Assembly: GCA_963920705.1 (NCBI GenBank)
Contig: OY987225.1
Coordinates: 29,883,538 to 29,947,537, forward strand
Length of the DNA: 64,000 bases
Direction of reading: 5' to 3'
DNA from: Odiellus spinosus
Lineage: Eukaryota; Arthropoda; Arachnida; Opiliones; Phalangiidae
Shown here one piece after another: positions 1 to 10,853 of the stretch (within the stretch, counting starts at the first letter, position 1; every line of letters begins with the position of its first letter). A program made the position numbers and the translations under genes. The notes under the pieces were generated by a model that made no database searches, was not told the DNA's origin, and was given only the letters and a program-made list of their open reading frames with translations.

Positions 1-1350
1 TCAAGACCAAAACTTCAACTTAATTATTTTGGTAACAAAAGGTCAAAGGATATATAAATATTTTGAAAGTTAACATTTTAAACTCTACGAAGAGCTCTAG
101 GAGAGTTAAATGCTCCCTTAAACCTTAAAAACTCGGGAAATTTGAAACTGAGCCCAAAACGTCAGCTAAATACATTATTTTGGTGTTATAATTTATAATT
201 AATTATTATTACCTTAAAATATTTATCTAAAGATGCTGGTTTTTCAAATACTGATAGAGGATGTACATTCGTGTACAAAAAATATATATATAATTAAAAT
301 AAATGTAGAATATACGTTTCTTATATAACCATTGTTTTAAAATCCATCAATAAAGAGGTTAAATTTTAAAGCAACTCAGTCCGGGGTAGATTTGGCGGAA
401 AAACATCGTCTTGCAAAATTGCCAGCGATTGGCTATTTGTCATTCACGCGTAATTAGGCTTAAGGGAGTGACAGTTGGAAAAAGGATAGGATAGGATGCG
501 GGAAAGAAAGCTAGGATGACGAAAAGTTGCGCCTTCTTTCAACCCGTGGTGTAAGGTTAGGCTTAAAGAGATACTTGCCTTTGTTTTTTAAAAATCACGG
601 AATAATAAACGTGACGAAATGGAGAGAAAAGGCTAAATACTTGTCGAAACCAAAAATAATAATTAATAAAAAATAAAAAAGGTTGTAACGCGAGCGCTTA
701 ATTTTATAAAAAAGTTTGCTCTATGCTCTAACTCGTCCCGTGGAATATAAAATTCAACCTCAGATAAATTTATTTTTGTCTAGAGCCCAAATGGAATTCG
801 ATATAAAACTATACACATATCCTCACTTGATTTCAAGAGTGACTTAACTCTTAGGGGAGGGGGGATCAAAAAACAAGTGCAACTTCACCTTTAATGATAG
901 AAGGAAAAATCTGGAGGAGGGAGAAGTATAGCGAAAGAGAGATTTTTCCGAGTTCGTTCTTGCAGATAACTCGCGCGGTTTGGGGCACCAGGCGATGCAA
1001 TAAAATTCAATAATTACCCTTCTCTATACTGGCTTAAGAGAGCGCGCCCGCCTAGAGTATAGAAAAGAGGAGGATAGATGGAAGTTAGGAAACGGACTGG
1101 AAAAACAATAGATAGTGTAAATCTGACGAAAATTAATAATACTAGGGGCTAAGGGAAGTCTAAAGATCTTTATCGAACCGATAAATAATGGAATCCTAGT
1201 GTTTGACTATTTACTTTGCTCTTCCATTTTGGAATTTACATTTTTTAAAATGACAAATTCAGATCGCTATCTATTGAACAAAGATTCGAATGTTAAAATA
1301 TATGAAGCTGAAATAATTGGAGGATATACACGTAGAGAGAAGATTATGTT
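1..1350. other. No gene found
   Basis: AT-rich sequence with short GC-richer patches (for example around 950-1090). I see no convincing exon, RNA gene or repeat boundary. The transposon palindrome begins at 1351. Confidence 0.5.
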
Positions 1351-1990
1351 AAAGAACAACAGCAACTCCCCATAAGAGTCTGGGTCCACGTAATGTTAAA
1401 AATTTTCGTCTCTTTTATGATAAATTCGTATTATATTATTAAAATAGGGTAGTTGGGGGATAATTTAAAGCTAAAATTCGAGCTCACAACTGTAAATTTT
1501 GGGAATTACAACGAATGGAAGGTTTCTTCCATAATGTAAAGAATAGGAAGAATCTATGACTTCCGTGCCGGATATGAAAGCCTTCCCCCACACGAAAATC
1601 TTGAACGGTTATTATTTTAGATTCATAATTATGTTAGGAAAATATTAGGAAAGAATTATTTTGTAACTGCCACGGGTATAGTGCTGGCGGCAAAATGAAA
1701 TTCGTATATTTTTGGTCTACTATGCCTCGAAATCCTCGAAAACGCCTGTAGAAGTGTTCCACTTGTCAAGCATTCATGCAGTAGGCTTTTGCTAGCTTTA
1801 CAGGGGCCGTGCAAAGACTATATAGCTTACTTGAATAGTCTTTGGTGTATAAGAAACTCGAAAAATAAATAGAGAAATCATACCAATTAGAAGATACTGG
1901 AGTAGTATCTTTAATTTTTATTTCATATTAAACAAAACACACTTGTATAAAACGGACAAATTATTCATTTAACGCTAAGGTTTTCTACGT

Positions 1991-2736
1991 TTAACGTATG
2001 TCTGGTAGTTCAAGCTCAGTGGCATCTTCACACACTACACGCAATTTTGACTGGTACCAACTGCCTCGATCTTCATGGCGACGATAACCAAGATACCAGA
2101 TTACGCTGCTAACGTGAACACAAGTACCTATCGTCAAACTACCACCTTTGCAATTGCAATACCAGCCTTTAATGGCATTTGCACCTGTCCCGTTCGGTAC
2201 ATAACGAATTAGAGCTTGGTGAACAGCTGAGGTGGAAAATTGACCAGGCACGCGTATACGAATTAAGTCATGTTCAACTTTGGACACTTCGACGCTGAAA
2301 GAGCCGGATTTCTCTATAGTCAACGCCACATAAGATTCAGCGCGTTTCGTTTTAAAGTCGCTCATTACCACCTCACGTACATCACTTTCACGAAGTACAG
2401 GGAAGTCTTGAAATTCACTATCCTCAATTCGTTGCCATTTAGACGGTTTGCGAAGCAGATTATCGCGCTCAACTACTTCCTTAAGAGGATTTTCTTTCGT
2501 AGAGACTGCCAGCATTTTTTCGACGGAGTCTTCCCAGGAACCTTTAAGATGTAACTCCGGGTGGTAGGCGTTCAACAGCGCAGCAGCAATTTGAAGAAGT
2601 TCCGGAACTAATGGTAACATATGCACAGGTATACGGTTTTGAAAAAAACGATACACCGTCTGCAAATGCCCATTACTAACTTCAACCGGCCACCTGAGGT
2701 ACGTTACTTGTCGGGAACGATTAACTTCTTGCGTGT
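1991..2736 (-). pseudogene. Duplicate of the transposase C-terminus (left palindrome arm)
   Basis: Mirror copy of the transposase C-terminal half. It has the same SWIM-like C-x-C...C-x-H motif and the same stop as the plus-strand copy, and two base differences (for example Ala against Ser in the LLQI-AALL segment). It lacks the catalytic core entirely. It exists only because of the inverted duplication and is not an independent gene. Confidence 0.7.
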
Positions 2737-3718
2737 AACAACTACGGGTTACATAATAGATATAATCGGACCCTACTTTGCTAATGGTCGCAATAACGAC
2801 GCGCGCATTTTAAACCATTCTATCAAAAAGAGAGAAGAACTCCAGTCTTTCTTTCAAGTTGGTGACGTTGTACTGGCAGACCGCGGTTTTCGAGACTCCA
2901 ACAGCGTACTGACTGAACTGGGTGTGGATTTACAAATGCCTTCGTTCTTGTCTAAAGGCGAGAAGCAAGTAAACACGCAAGAAGTTAATCGTTCCCGACA
3001 AGTAACGTACCTCAGGTGGCCGGTTGAAGTTAGGAATGGGCATTTGCAGACGGTGTATCGTTTTTTTCAAAACCGTATACCTGTGCATATGTTACCATTA
3101 GTTCCGGAACTTCTTCAAATTTCTGCTGCGCTGTTGAACGCCTACCACCCGGAGTTACATCTTAAAGGTTCCTGGGAAGACTCCGTCGAAAAAATGCTGG
3201 CAGTCTCTACGAAAGAAAATCCTCTTAAGGAAGTAGTTGAGCGCGATAATCTGCTTCGCAAACCGTCTAAATGGCAACGAATTGAGGATAGTGAATTTCA
3301 AGACTTCCCTGTACTTCGTGAAAGTGATGTACGTGAGGTGGTAATGAGCGACTTTAAAACGAAACGCGCTGAATCTTATGTGGCGTTGACTATAGAGAAA
3401 TCCGGCTCTTTCAGCGTCGAAGTGTCCAAAGTTGAACATGACTTAATTCGTATACGCGTGCCTGGTCAATTTTCCACCTCAGCTGTTCACCAAGCTCTAA
3501 TTCGTTATGTACCGAACGGGACAGGTGCAAATGCCATTAAAGGCTGGTATTGCAATTGCAAAGGTGGTAGTTTGACGATAGGTACTTGTGTTCACGTTAG
3601 CAGCGTAATCTGGTATCTTGGTTATCGTCGCCATGAAGATCGAGGCAGTTGGTACCAGTCAAAATTGCGTGTAGTGTGTGAAGATGCCACTGAGCTTGAA
3701 CTACCAGACATACGTTAA
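2621..3718 (+). pseudogene. DDE transposase fragment with C-terminal SWIM-like zinc finger
   Basis: The open frame is 365 codons, but only about 2737 onward is genuine transposase; the first 39 codons are antisense of the right arm. The DDE_Tnp_4-like features are an NNDARIL segment (second catalytic acidic region), VLADRGF, and an R-W-P-V-E-V segment matching the usual R-x-x-V-E motif. The C-terminus has a C-x-C...C-x-H arrangement (CNCKGGS, then GTCVHV), a SWIM-type finger. The N-terminal third of a normal transposase, with the first catalytic Asp, is absent, so it should not be active. The combination suggests an IS5/PHIS-like group, but I cannot name the family with certainty. Confidence 0.7.
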
Positions 3719-4358
3719 ACGTAGAAAACCTTAGCGTTAAATGAATAATTTGTCCGTTTTATACAAGTGTGTTTTGTTTAATATGAAATAAAAATTAAAG
3801 ATACTACTCCAGTATCTTCTAATTGGTATGATTTCTCTATTTATTTTTCGAGTTTCTTATACACCAAAGACTATTCAAGTAAGCTATATAGTCTTTGCAC
3901 GGCCCCTGTAAAGCTAGCAAAAGCCTACTGCATGAATGCTTGACAAGTGGAACACTTCTACAGGCGTTTTCGAGGATTTCGAGGCATAGTAGACCAAAAA
4001 TATACGAATTTCATTTTGCCGCCAGCACTATACCCGTGGCAGTTACAAAATAATTCTTTCCTAATATTTTCCTAACATAATTATGAATCTAAAATAATAA
4101 CCGTTCAAGATTTTCGTGTGGGGGAAGGCTTTCATATCCGGCACGGAAGTCATAGATTCTTCCTATTCTTTACATTATGGAAGAAACCTTCCATTCGTTG
4201 TAATTCCCAAAATTTACAGTTGTGAGCTCGAATTTTAGCTTTAAATTATCCCCCAACTACCCTATTTTAATAATATAATACGAATTTATCATAAAAGAGA
4301 CGAAAATTTTTAACATTACGTGGACCCAGACTCTTATGGGGAGTTGCTGTTGTTCTTT

Positions 4359-7166
4359 GGTTTTTAAATAAAATTTTCGCCCTGACTTTTCCAGGTTTTC
4401 TCTGACCATCTCTAAATAATTTTTCTGAGCAATATTTAATGTTTTAAATGACTCAAACTCATATTGGCGAGCTGCTAGCAATGCATACGTGATTTGACAC
4501 AGTCTAATTATGAGGATCAAAAATAATTAAATCTTACGTCGATAATTTTCAGCTTAAAATAATTATTACAATTAAAAGGTCATCCTATCATAAAATATTC
4601 CTTGACCCGTACCGAAATGTTTTATTTCCCCAACTTTCTGGGCTCATTTTAAAATTTCCAGACTTTTCCCTGATGTTTTTGGTACATTATCATATGCCCC
4701 GATTCATTTATAGTGAATCTTAATAATTAAATATAATTTAAATTACTTAATCTCAGCTAGAATCGAGTAGAAATATTAAAACTAGCAAAATTATTTAGAT
4801 TAAAAAGATACCTTATAGGCGAAAAAAATATAACGCATTCTCAACAAGCGCCTGTAGAAGTGCGTGAACCTAACAACATCGACACTCAATGGGAAGCAGC
4901 TTATCAGGGGAAAATATAACACACTAGACTTTGATTTAAACTCTCTGAAATACGTTTCATTATGACAGTTATTTAACGTCATTAATTAGACGTCAAAATT
5001 CTCAAGGATATAATATTTTTAAACATAAAATTTAAATTCTATTTTAACTTAATTTCAACTTAATTTCAACTTTCCAGAATTTTCTTCATACACCAATATT
5101 TAGAGGCGACTTCGCGTAAACAGTAAAGGGTTTCTTATAACAATTAGTTTAATTAATAACGTCTAAAATCTAATTGGTAACTAATCTGATCGTCAAGTTA
5201 ATTATTAATCAAAAACCTTTAGGGACATTTCATAAAACCCACGCGGGTAGGTTCTTGTGAGTAAAGCCAAAATATTTTCTTTTCAATATACTAGAATAAT
5301 TGATTAAAGTCGTCTGCTGTTTTTTTAATTGGTGTAAAGAGGTGGTCTCAATCAGTATTAAACCTTTCTTGAAGCTTAACTAATGATTTTTATTTTATAA
5401 AATTAACTGTTCAAAGTTCAAACGCAGTTTGCAAAATGAAAACAACCTAAACAAAACTGGGGTGATTAAAGGGACTATCTGCTATTTTTAAAACTCCTTT
5501 AAAGTCTCTTTCTTTCCTTGCTTAGCAGACGACATTGACTATAACAAATTGTAGAGTCTGTGTGCATAAGGAAAGAGCATTTTTAAGGGGTAAATTTCGG
5601 AGCAGATAGGGCTCTCTTCTTATAGCTAAGCCCTAACTCAAGGAACCTATTGAGGGTGTTGTTTCTCGACAACTTGCCTACATTTTTACGCTACATATCG
5701 AAGCATCTGATTGGCTTATGAAGCCAATAGATAAAAAAAAGCTTTCACTTTCAATTGACATTCCTAAGAGTGATTATCTCGTACTGTTGTATAGATTTTT
5801 AGATTTTCAAGCTGTTTTGGATATCAGCGTATAAATTAAGTTCTTAACTTATTAGTACAGGGCACACCCACCGAAATCCAAAAATAAAATGTCACTAAAA
5901 GGGAATAGAACCATCCCGAAAGATTCCTAAAATTCTAAGGATGACCCAGCAACAAACCACCAGAGCTAAATTTAACAGAGACAAAGGTGTGGATGGCAAA
6001 CCTATGAACTTCATTGGGCTACGATAAAACTAAAAGGTTATGTTCAAATTAAATCTATTAAAGACTAACATTGCACGAGCTGAAAATTCAAATGGAATCT
6101 CTCCATATTATAATAGTTTTCACTCTACAAAACGAAACCACTCTCCTATGATAAGAAAACCAATCATTTAGACTAATATAGGATCCTAGTTTTGTACATG
6201 CTGATATTTAAAACTGATTTTGACTAAGGGGCAGAATCAAGCGGCCCAAGATTAGCCCTCGATCTCTGAAAACTTTCAATTAATTAGATAGGTAGATGGA
6301 AGAGGCAGAAAGTGTGAGGATGGTGGGGGGGAAAGGGGTTAGAAACTACTGAGAGAGGAGTTGCCCCCACTCCTCTTCCTCTTGGCAGCTGATTATTTTG
6401 GGGCTCCTAAGCTAAATAATGAAATTGCTAGTCTCCCCTCAGACAAGGTTACGAGTTTTAAAGGCAACTACTCAGTTAGTGGGAGGAAAAGGACTTTTGG
6501 TGGTGGAAGTTTGTTCACCCTTGAATTAATGACTTTCAAACTCCTTAATTATAAATTTTGGGCTCTAAGAGCGACTAAGGCTTCTCCGGATAAAACTTTG
6601 ATTAGATTAGGGCTGATTTTAACCTCTGGGCTTGTTTGGGTTTAAGTTTATCTCGAGTTTAGGAATGGGTATCATTAAAATTGAGGTTATTAGTTATTTT
6701 CTAGATTACAATACGGCTTAAAGTTAAAGTTCAAATTAAAAGGACCAATTATTATGAAATTCTTACAAAATTTAGAATTAAAACACTTAATCCTTAATTA
6801 CTGAAAATTTTAAAATAAGTTATATATTCAAAATATTTGAAAGTTTTAAAAATTTTTAGTTATATTCTATGCAAGTGTAATCCTTCTTAAATTGAAGGAT
6901 GCTTATTTAACTTAGCAGCCGGTATTCCCCCAACAAACATGAATTGAAATTTTTCTCCCTCAATTAAAAGTTTTAATTTAATATTTATAACATTTATAAT
7001 ATACGAAAAAAATTGTTTACGAGTCTCTCCAATAAAGTGGTCTACTTTAGAAATGATTAAAAACTCAAATTTGATACTTAAGTTTTATTGAATATTTTTG
7101 GAAATTGAATTGATATTTGAATTATTTTTTTAAATAAGTTTACAATGAAGTTTATTTACAATGACG
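4359..7166. other. Gene-free stretch with a possible dispersed-repeat relic
   Basis: No supported gene. About 4375-4690 contains TTTTCCAGG, CTTTTCCCTGA and similar words that recur at 60850-61140, suggesting a decayed copy of the same dispersed repeat. A 94-codon open frame at 6361-6645 has no recognisable motif or splice context and starts in G/C-rich simple sequence; I do not call it a gene. Confidence 0.4.
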
Positions 7167-9533
7167 TTATTTAGATTTAGTGATACTAGTTTGGGTCAAT
7201 GCCTTGCTACCGCCGCTTAGAAGAATATAAGGTGTTTGTAAATCTTTTTGTTTCTCTTGAAGTAATTTCAGTGTGTTAAGAGGAGTATCGGTCGAACTCA
7301 TCAACTTCAATTTGCTTTCTTGTTCCAATTTCTTTGTACGCTTATCTACCTTGTTCTTTCCAGGACCTTTTCCGTGAAACTTGTGCGATAGATATCGAAA
7401 CGCTTCTTTAGCATTCAATAATCGGCCATTATCATCGATGTATTCCAGTTTAACATCGGGCTTATAGTGATCTCTTTCGCGGAAATCTTGAATCGGTCCC
7501 GTATAGCGATCTCGCCGACCAAATTTATCATCATCGTAGAATTTTTCCTCAATTGTATAAGACTGAGCTTGCAGTAGGCTGTGACGAGGAGCGGAAGCTA
7601 GTTTACTATCGTCATCTTCGAGGTAACCTTTCTTCATGGCCAATTTCAAAGCACCGGCTAGTCCCGTACTAACATCAGGCTCCTCTTCGAGAATAGGCTC
7701 ATTTTCACGTTCTTTGCTAATCTCGACTGGTTGTTCCATAATTTCAACTTCGTTCCAAGCTCCTCTGGGTAGATCTGCATCTTGGGGTCTCCATTCTTCA
7801 CCAGCCATTTCCTGTTCGAAATCTATCGCATCATCGGCATCAACTTCGCGATTGCCCGATAATCCATAAGTGGGAATGTCACCCAGGGTACGACAAAATT
7901 CAGCGACAGAATTCAAAACTATATTGATTTTACTGTCTTTATTACTGGGGTTATCATCATCAGATAACTCATCAGCAGGATCTCTTTTAATTTTTTTTGC
8001 AAGTTGCTCCAAATTATTGGCGGAGCCTTGATGTTGTTTCAATTTTCGAGTTTTATCCAATGCCATTTCCAACTCCAAATCCGCTTTATCATCGTCAATA
8101 ACTACCCCAGTTAAATCTTCATCCGGGGCTAAGATTTCGGCGTTTATTAGTTCAGAATTATCTATTTCCATATCATCATACTCGGAATGACGAGACCCTG
8201 TAGCTAATACGCTTATTTTAATTCCATTTTCATTGTCAAAAGGTCTGGTTTTACGAGATCGAGAGCCGTGATCTTTCGCCGAGTCAGGAAGACCAGTGAT
8301 GGAGGCTAATTCTTCCGGTTTCAACGTAGTTCGTTTCCTCATGACCTTCTTCTTCTTTTTAGGTTTCTTAAACTGAACCATTTCTTCTGGTGTGTAATAT
8401 TCCGTCGCAATTTTTAAAGCCGGTAGTTCCAAAGTTTCAACTCCTCGTTGTTTTTGTTTCAATTTCATTCGAACAATTTCCAATTCTTTCTCCTTAGTCA
8501 TGGAACTCATACCGATCTTAAAGCTTTCTTTTTTGGGGCCATCTAACTCCTCGTCATATTTTGATAACATCGTCTTTGTTTTCAAAATGCCAAATTCATC
8601 ATATTCAGGCTCGTCATAAGCGATGTAATCTGGTTTATTCTTCTTATTCTCGACATTCTGCGCAGCCTTTTCATCATCAATCATGTTGACGTTAATCAAT
8701 ACATCATCATCTTTATCCAAAACTCCTTGATCTTTCAAAACTAAAACCGTCTGACCTTCTTTGAAAGAACCAGCAGTGTGTCCAACTTGCAATCCTTTTA
8801 GATCCTTTACCGAGTAAGAAGTTTGTTTAGCTTTCTGAAACTCTTCTTCAACCAAGGCTCCAACTCCAAACTCTTGATCCATTTCTTCGAGTAATTTAGC
8901 ACGTTTCGATGCTTGTTCTTTCTCACCTTGTATCCTACGACTCTTTTCGATCCATTTCACGGCGTTATCATCTTCCGAATCACTATCAGCCACTCCTTTA
9001 ACTGCGCTAAGCTTTTCAATCTGCTTCCTCTTTTCCCGGGCAATTTTAAGTTTCTCACGTAGCATTTCTTCGTTTCTTTTAATCCTGATGTTCTCAGTTC
9101 TGACAAATACTTCTTTGTTCTCTTCTTTCTCCTCAGTATCGCTGTGGTCTTCATCTTGATCCTCTTTTCCCAAACCCGGAATCGAACTTTGAACCTGAAG
9201 AGGTTTTAAACCTAATTTCGCTCTAAGTCTGTTGGTATCTTCGATGCTTAGAGATTCTCCGGATCCTTTAACTTCGTGTTCTTCATCATCCGAAATAGTA
9301 TGAACCTCGATGGGATCTCTACGAGGTACTTTATTTCCACGACCGCCTCTTCCATCGTCAGAGCCAGAATCAGTTCTTTCTCTCCTTCTCTTCGGCTTAT
9401 TCGAACGTTCAGGGCTACGATGTTTACGATGGTGACTGCCGTGTTCTTTTACCTTTCCTTGTTGGGAATGGGACGATCGATGCTTTTTGCGATCCCTCTC
9501 TTTATCTTTGCTGTGCTTCTTCGATGAACCCAT
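7167..9533 (-). CDS. SART1: SART1 / Snu66, U4/U6.U5 tri-snRNP protein
   Basis: Intronless 788-codon frame encoding the SART-1 family protein, a nuclear component of the U4/U6.U5 tri-snRNP needed for spliceosome activation. The N-terminus is a Lys/Arg/His/Ser-rich RS-like segment (residues 1 to about 75). Then comes the family signature S-I-E-D-T-N-R-L-R-A-K-L-G-L-K-P-L, charged coiled-coil stretches, a Y-Y-T-P-E-E-M-x-x-F block followed by a poly-Lys run near the middle, acidic patches, and the conserved C-terminal block ending in TPLNTLKLLQEKQ. Length matches the metazoan family (about 800 aa). The ATG at 9531-9533 starts the typical MGSSKKHSKDKERDRKKH-type N-terminus. It lies upstream of DDB1 on the same strand. 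Full-length and apparently intact; family identification is firm. Confidence 0.95.
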   Translation of the reverse strand: MGSSKKHSKDKERDRKKHRSSHSQQGKVKEHGSHHRKHRSPERSNKPKRRRERTDSGSDDGRGGRGNKVPRRDPIEVHTISDDEEHEVKGSGESLSIEDTNRLRAKLGLKPLQVQSSIPGLGKEDQDEDHSDTEEKEENKEVFVRTENIRIKRNEEMLREKLKIAREKRKQIEKLSAVKGVADSDSEDDNAVKWIEKSRRIQGEKEQASKRAKLLEEMDQEFGVGALVEEEFQKAKQTSYSVKDLKGLQVGHTAGSFKEGQTVLVLKDQGVLDKDDDVLINVNMIDDEKAAQNVENKKNKPDYIAYDEPEYDEFGILKTKTMLSKYDEELDGPKKESFKIGMSSMTKEKELEIVRMKLKQKQRGVETLELPALKIATEYYTPEEMVQFKKPKKKKKVMRKRTTLKPEELASITGLPDSAKDHGSRSRKTRPFDNENGIKISVLATGSRHSEYDDMEIDNSELINAEILAPDEDLTGVVIDDDKADLELEMALDKTRKLKQHQGSANNLEQLAKKIKRDPADELSDDDNPSNKDSKINIVLNSVAEFCRTLGDIPTYGLSGNREVDADDAIDFEQEMAGEEWRPQDADLPRGAWNEVEIMEQPVEISKERENEPILEEEPDVSTGLAGALKLAMKKGYLEDDDSKLASAPRHSLLQAQSYTIEEKFYDDDKFGRRDRYTGPIQDFRERDHYKPDVKLEYIDDNGRLLNAKEAFRYLSHKFHGKGPGKNKVDKRTKKLEQESKLKLMSSTDTPLNTLKLLQEKQKDLQTPYILLSGGSKALTQTSITKSK

Positions 9534-10853
9534 TACAATTGAATTTACAAATATATTTTGCCTTAGTTGCCGAGGCTTAATTGCATAACTTATTTGTGAA
9601 AATCTTACGTCTTTATCGCTGGTTTGTTACGGAAACTATAAATGAAAGTTGCTGGATCCTTAAGTCGTTTAAGTTTTAAATACCGCTAATTAATTCGCGA
9701 GCTAATTAGAATCGCTTATGGCACGAAAATTATAACTTTGTTAGGACTAGCATTGTCGCGAAATTAAAAACATGGCCGCGAACCAAAAGTAAGTGGCGAC
9801 GCCTACCGTGGAATGATAAATATTGAACACGTAGAAATTTCGAAAAATAACGGACTTGTGATTTTACTGATACTAGCCCCTTAATTTATTTTACACTTAC
9901 CAACCTTTAATTATTGGCTTAGCAACAAATATATCATCTAAAAGGCCTATATAAATACAAAATATCTTACGAACCCAAATTCCTTTGTCCAGAAGAAATC
10001 CTGCATTAGGCTACCTCGTTGTCGTTGTCGATTTTGAAATTCCTGAAGGCATCCGACGAACACTTGATGCACATTTAATTATCCTCTTCTTATCAAATAA
10101 AAGTTCAACTCGGTATAGATTTTAATTGCCAGTTCTTTCTCAACGTTTATATCGTTAAAATAATCCGAAATCTAGACATTCATTTGCATAATTACCAACA
10201 TCCAAAAACCGGGAGACAAAATTGGCGTGGCTTCCATCTTGGATAAAATAAGAAACTATCGCCAAAACGCTACACAGCACATCCGGACGGACGGACGGAA
10301 ATACGTATTTTTCTCGCAACCCGATTGGCTAAAAAGCCTCGCTATTGCGCACAGCGTTTACTAAAACCAGTAACAAAGTTTGAAATGAGTACTAAACCTG
10401 AATGCCTTACCAATTCAAGAGTCATATCATTTTATTATTCATCCAAATCTTCCATTTTCTGAAAACTTTGAATCCTTCCACCTTAGCTTTGGGAAGTAGA
10501 ATCTAGAAATATAATACTCGTGCCCCTTCATCCTCCTAGGTAGAATCACTTCCTCATTAGCATAAAACAAGGCTCCTATATATGCTTAAACAAATTAACC
10601 TGTTTCATCCTTTTTTTATTATTATTATTACACCATATTGTAGTTATGTGCGTAAAAATTGTTTATTAGGCTAAAATAAAGTTTACTGTTTAAAAATTTA
10701 ACGACAAATGAATAGATTCCTTAATTTTTCCGATTTAATTACAAGCAATAACTTGTTAACTACTTACAAACGAGGGGGAATTGTCGGGAAAAACTGAAGG
10801 AAAATAAATATGTGTACAAGAACATAATGAAACAAACACTTTAATAAAGAAAT
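9534..10853. other. Intergenic, SART1 5' side to DDB1 3' end
   Basis: Contains the presumed SART1 promoter (next to 9533) and, toward 10660, TTTATT on the plus strand, which is AATAAA on the minus strand and could be the DDB1 poly(A) signal. No further coding exon was recognised. A short (TTA)n run lies near 10616-10632. Confidence 0.4.

Larger units (their letters stand above)
1351..4358. mobile_element. 3.0-kb palindrome made from a DNA transposon 3' half
   Basis: Left arm 1351-2736 and right arm 2973-4358 (1386 bp each) are reverse complements of each other, with a 236-bp unique centre at 2737-2972. By eye I found two mismatches, near 2600 and near 2671. Flanks outside 1351 and 4358 do not match each other. 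Each arm carries the C-terminal half of a transposase plus about 640 bp of downstream sequence; the centre carries part of its DDE catalytic domain. This looks like a recent inverted duplication of the 3' part of one transposon. An assembly or fold-back read artefact cannot be excluded, because the arms are so nearly identical. Typical terminal inverted repeats and a target-site duplication were not identified. Confidence 0.85.

Noticed and set aside
4257-4520. 87-codon minus-strand frame at the palindrome edge
   Set aside because: Runs across the palindrome boundary into a repeat relic; no domain.
6361-6645. 94-codon plus-strand frame
   Set aside because: No family motif, no splice context, begins in simple sequence.
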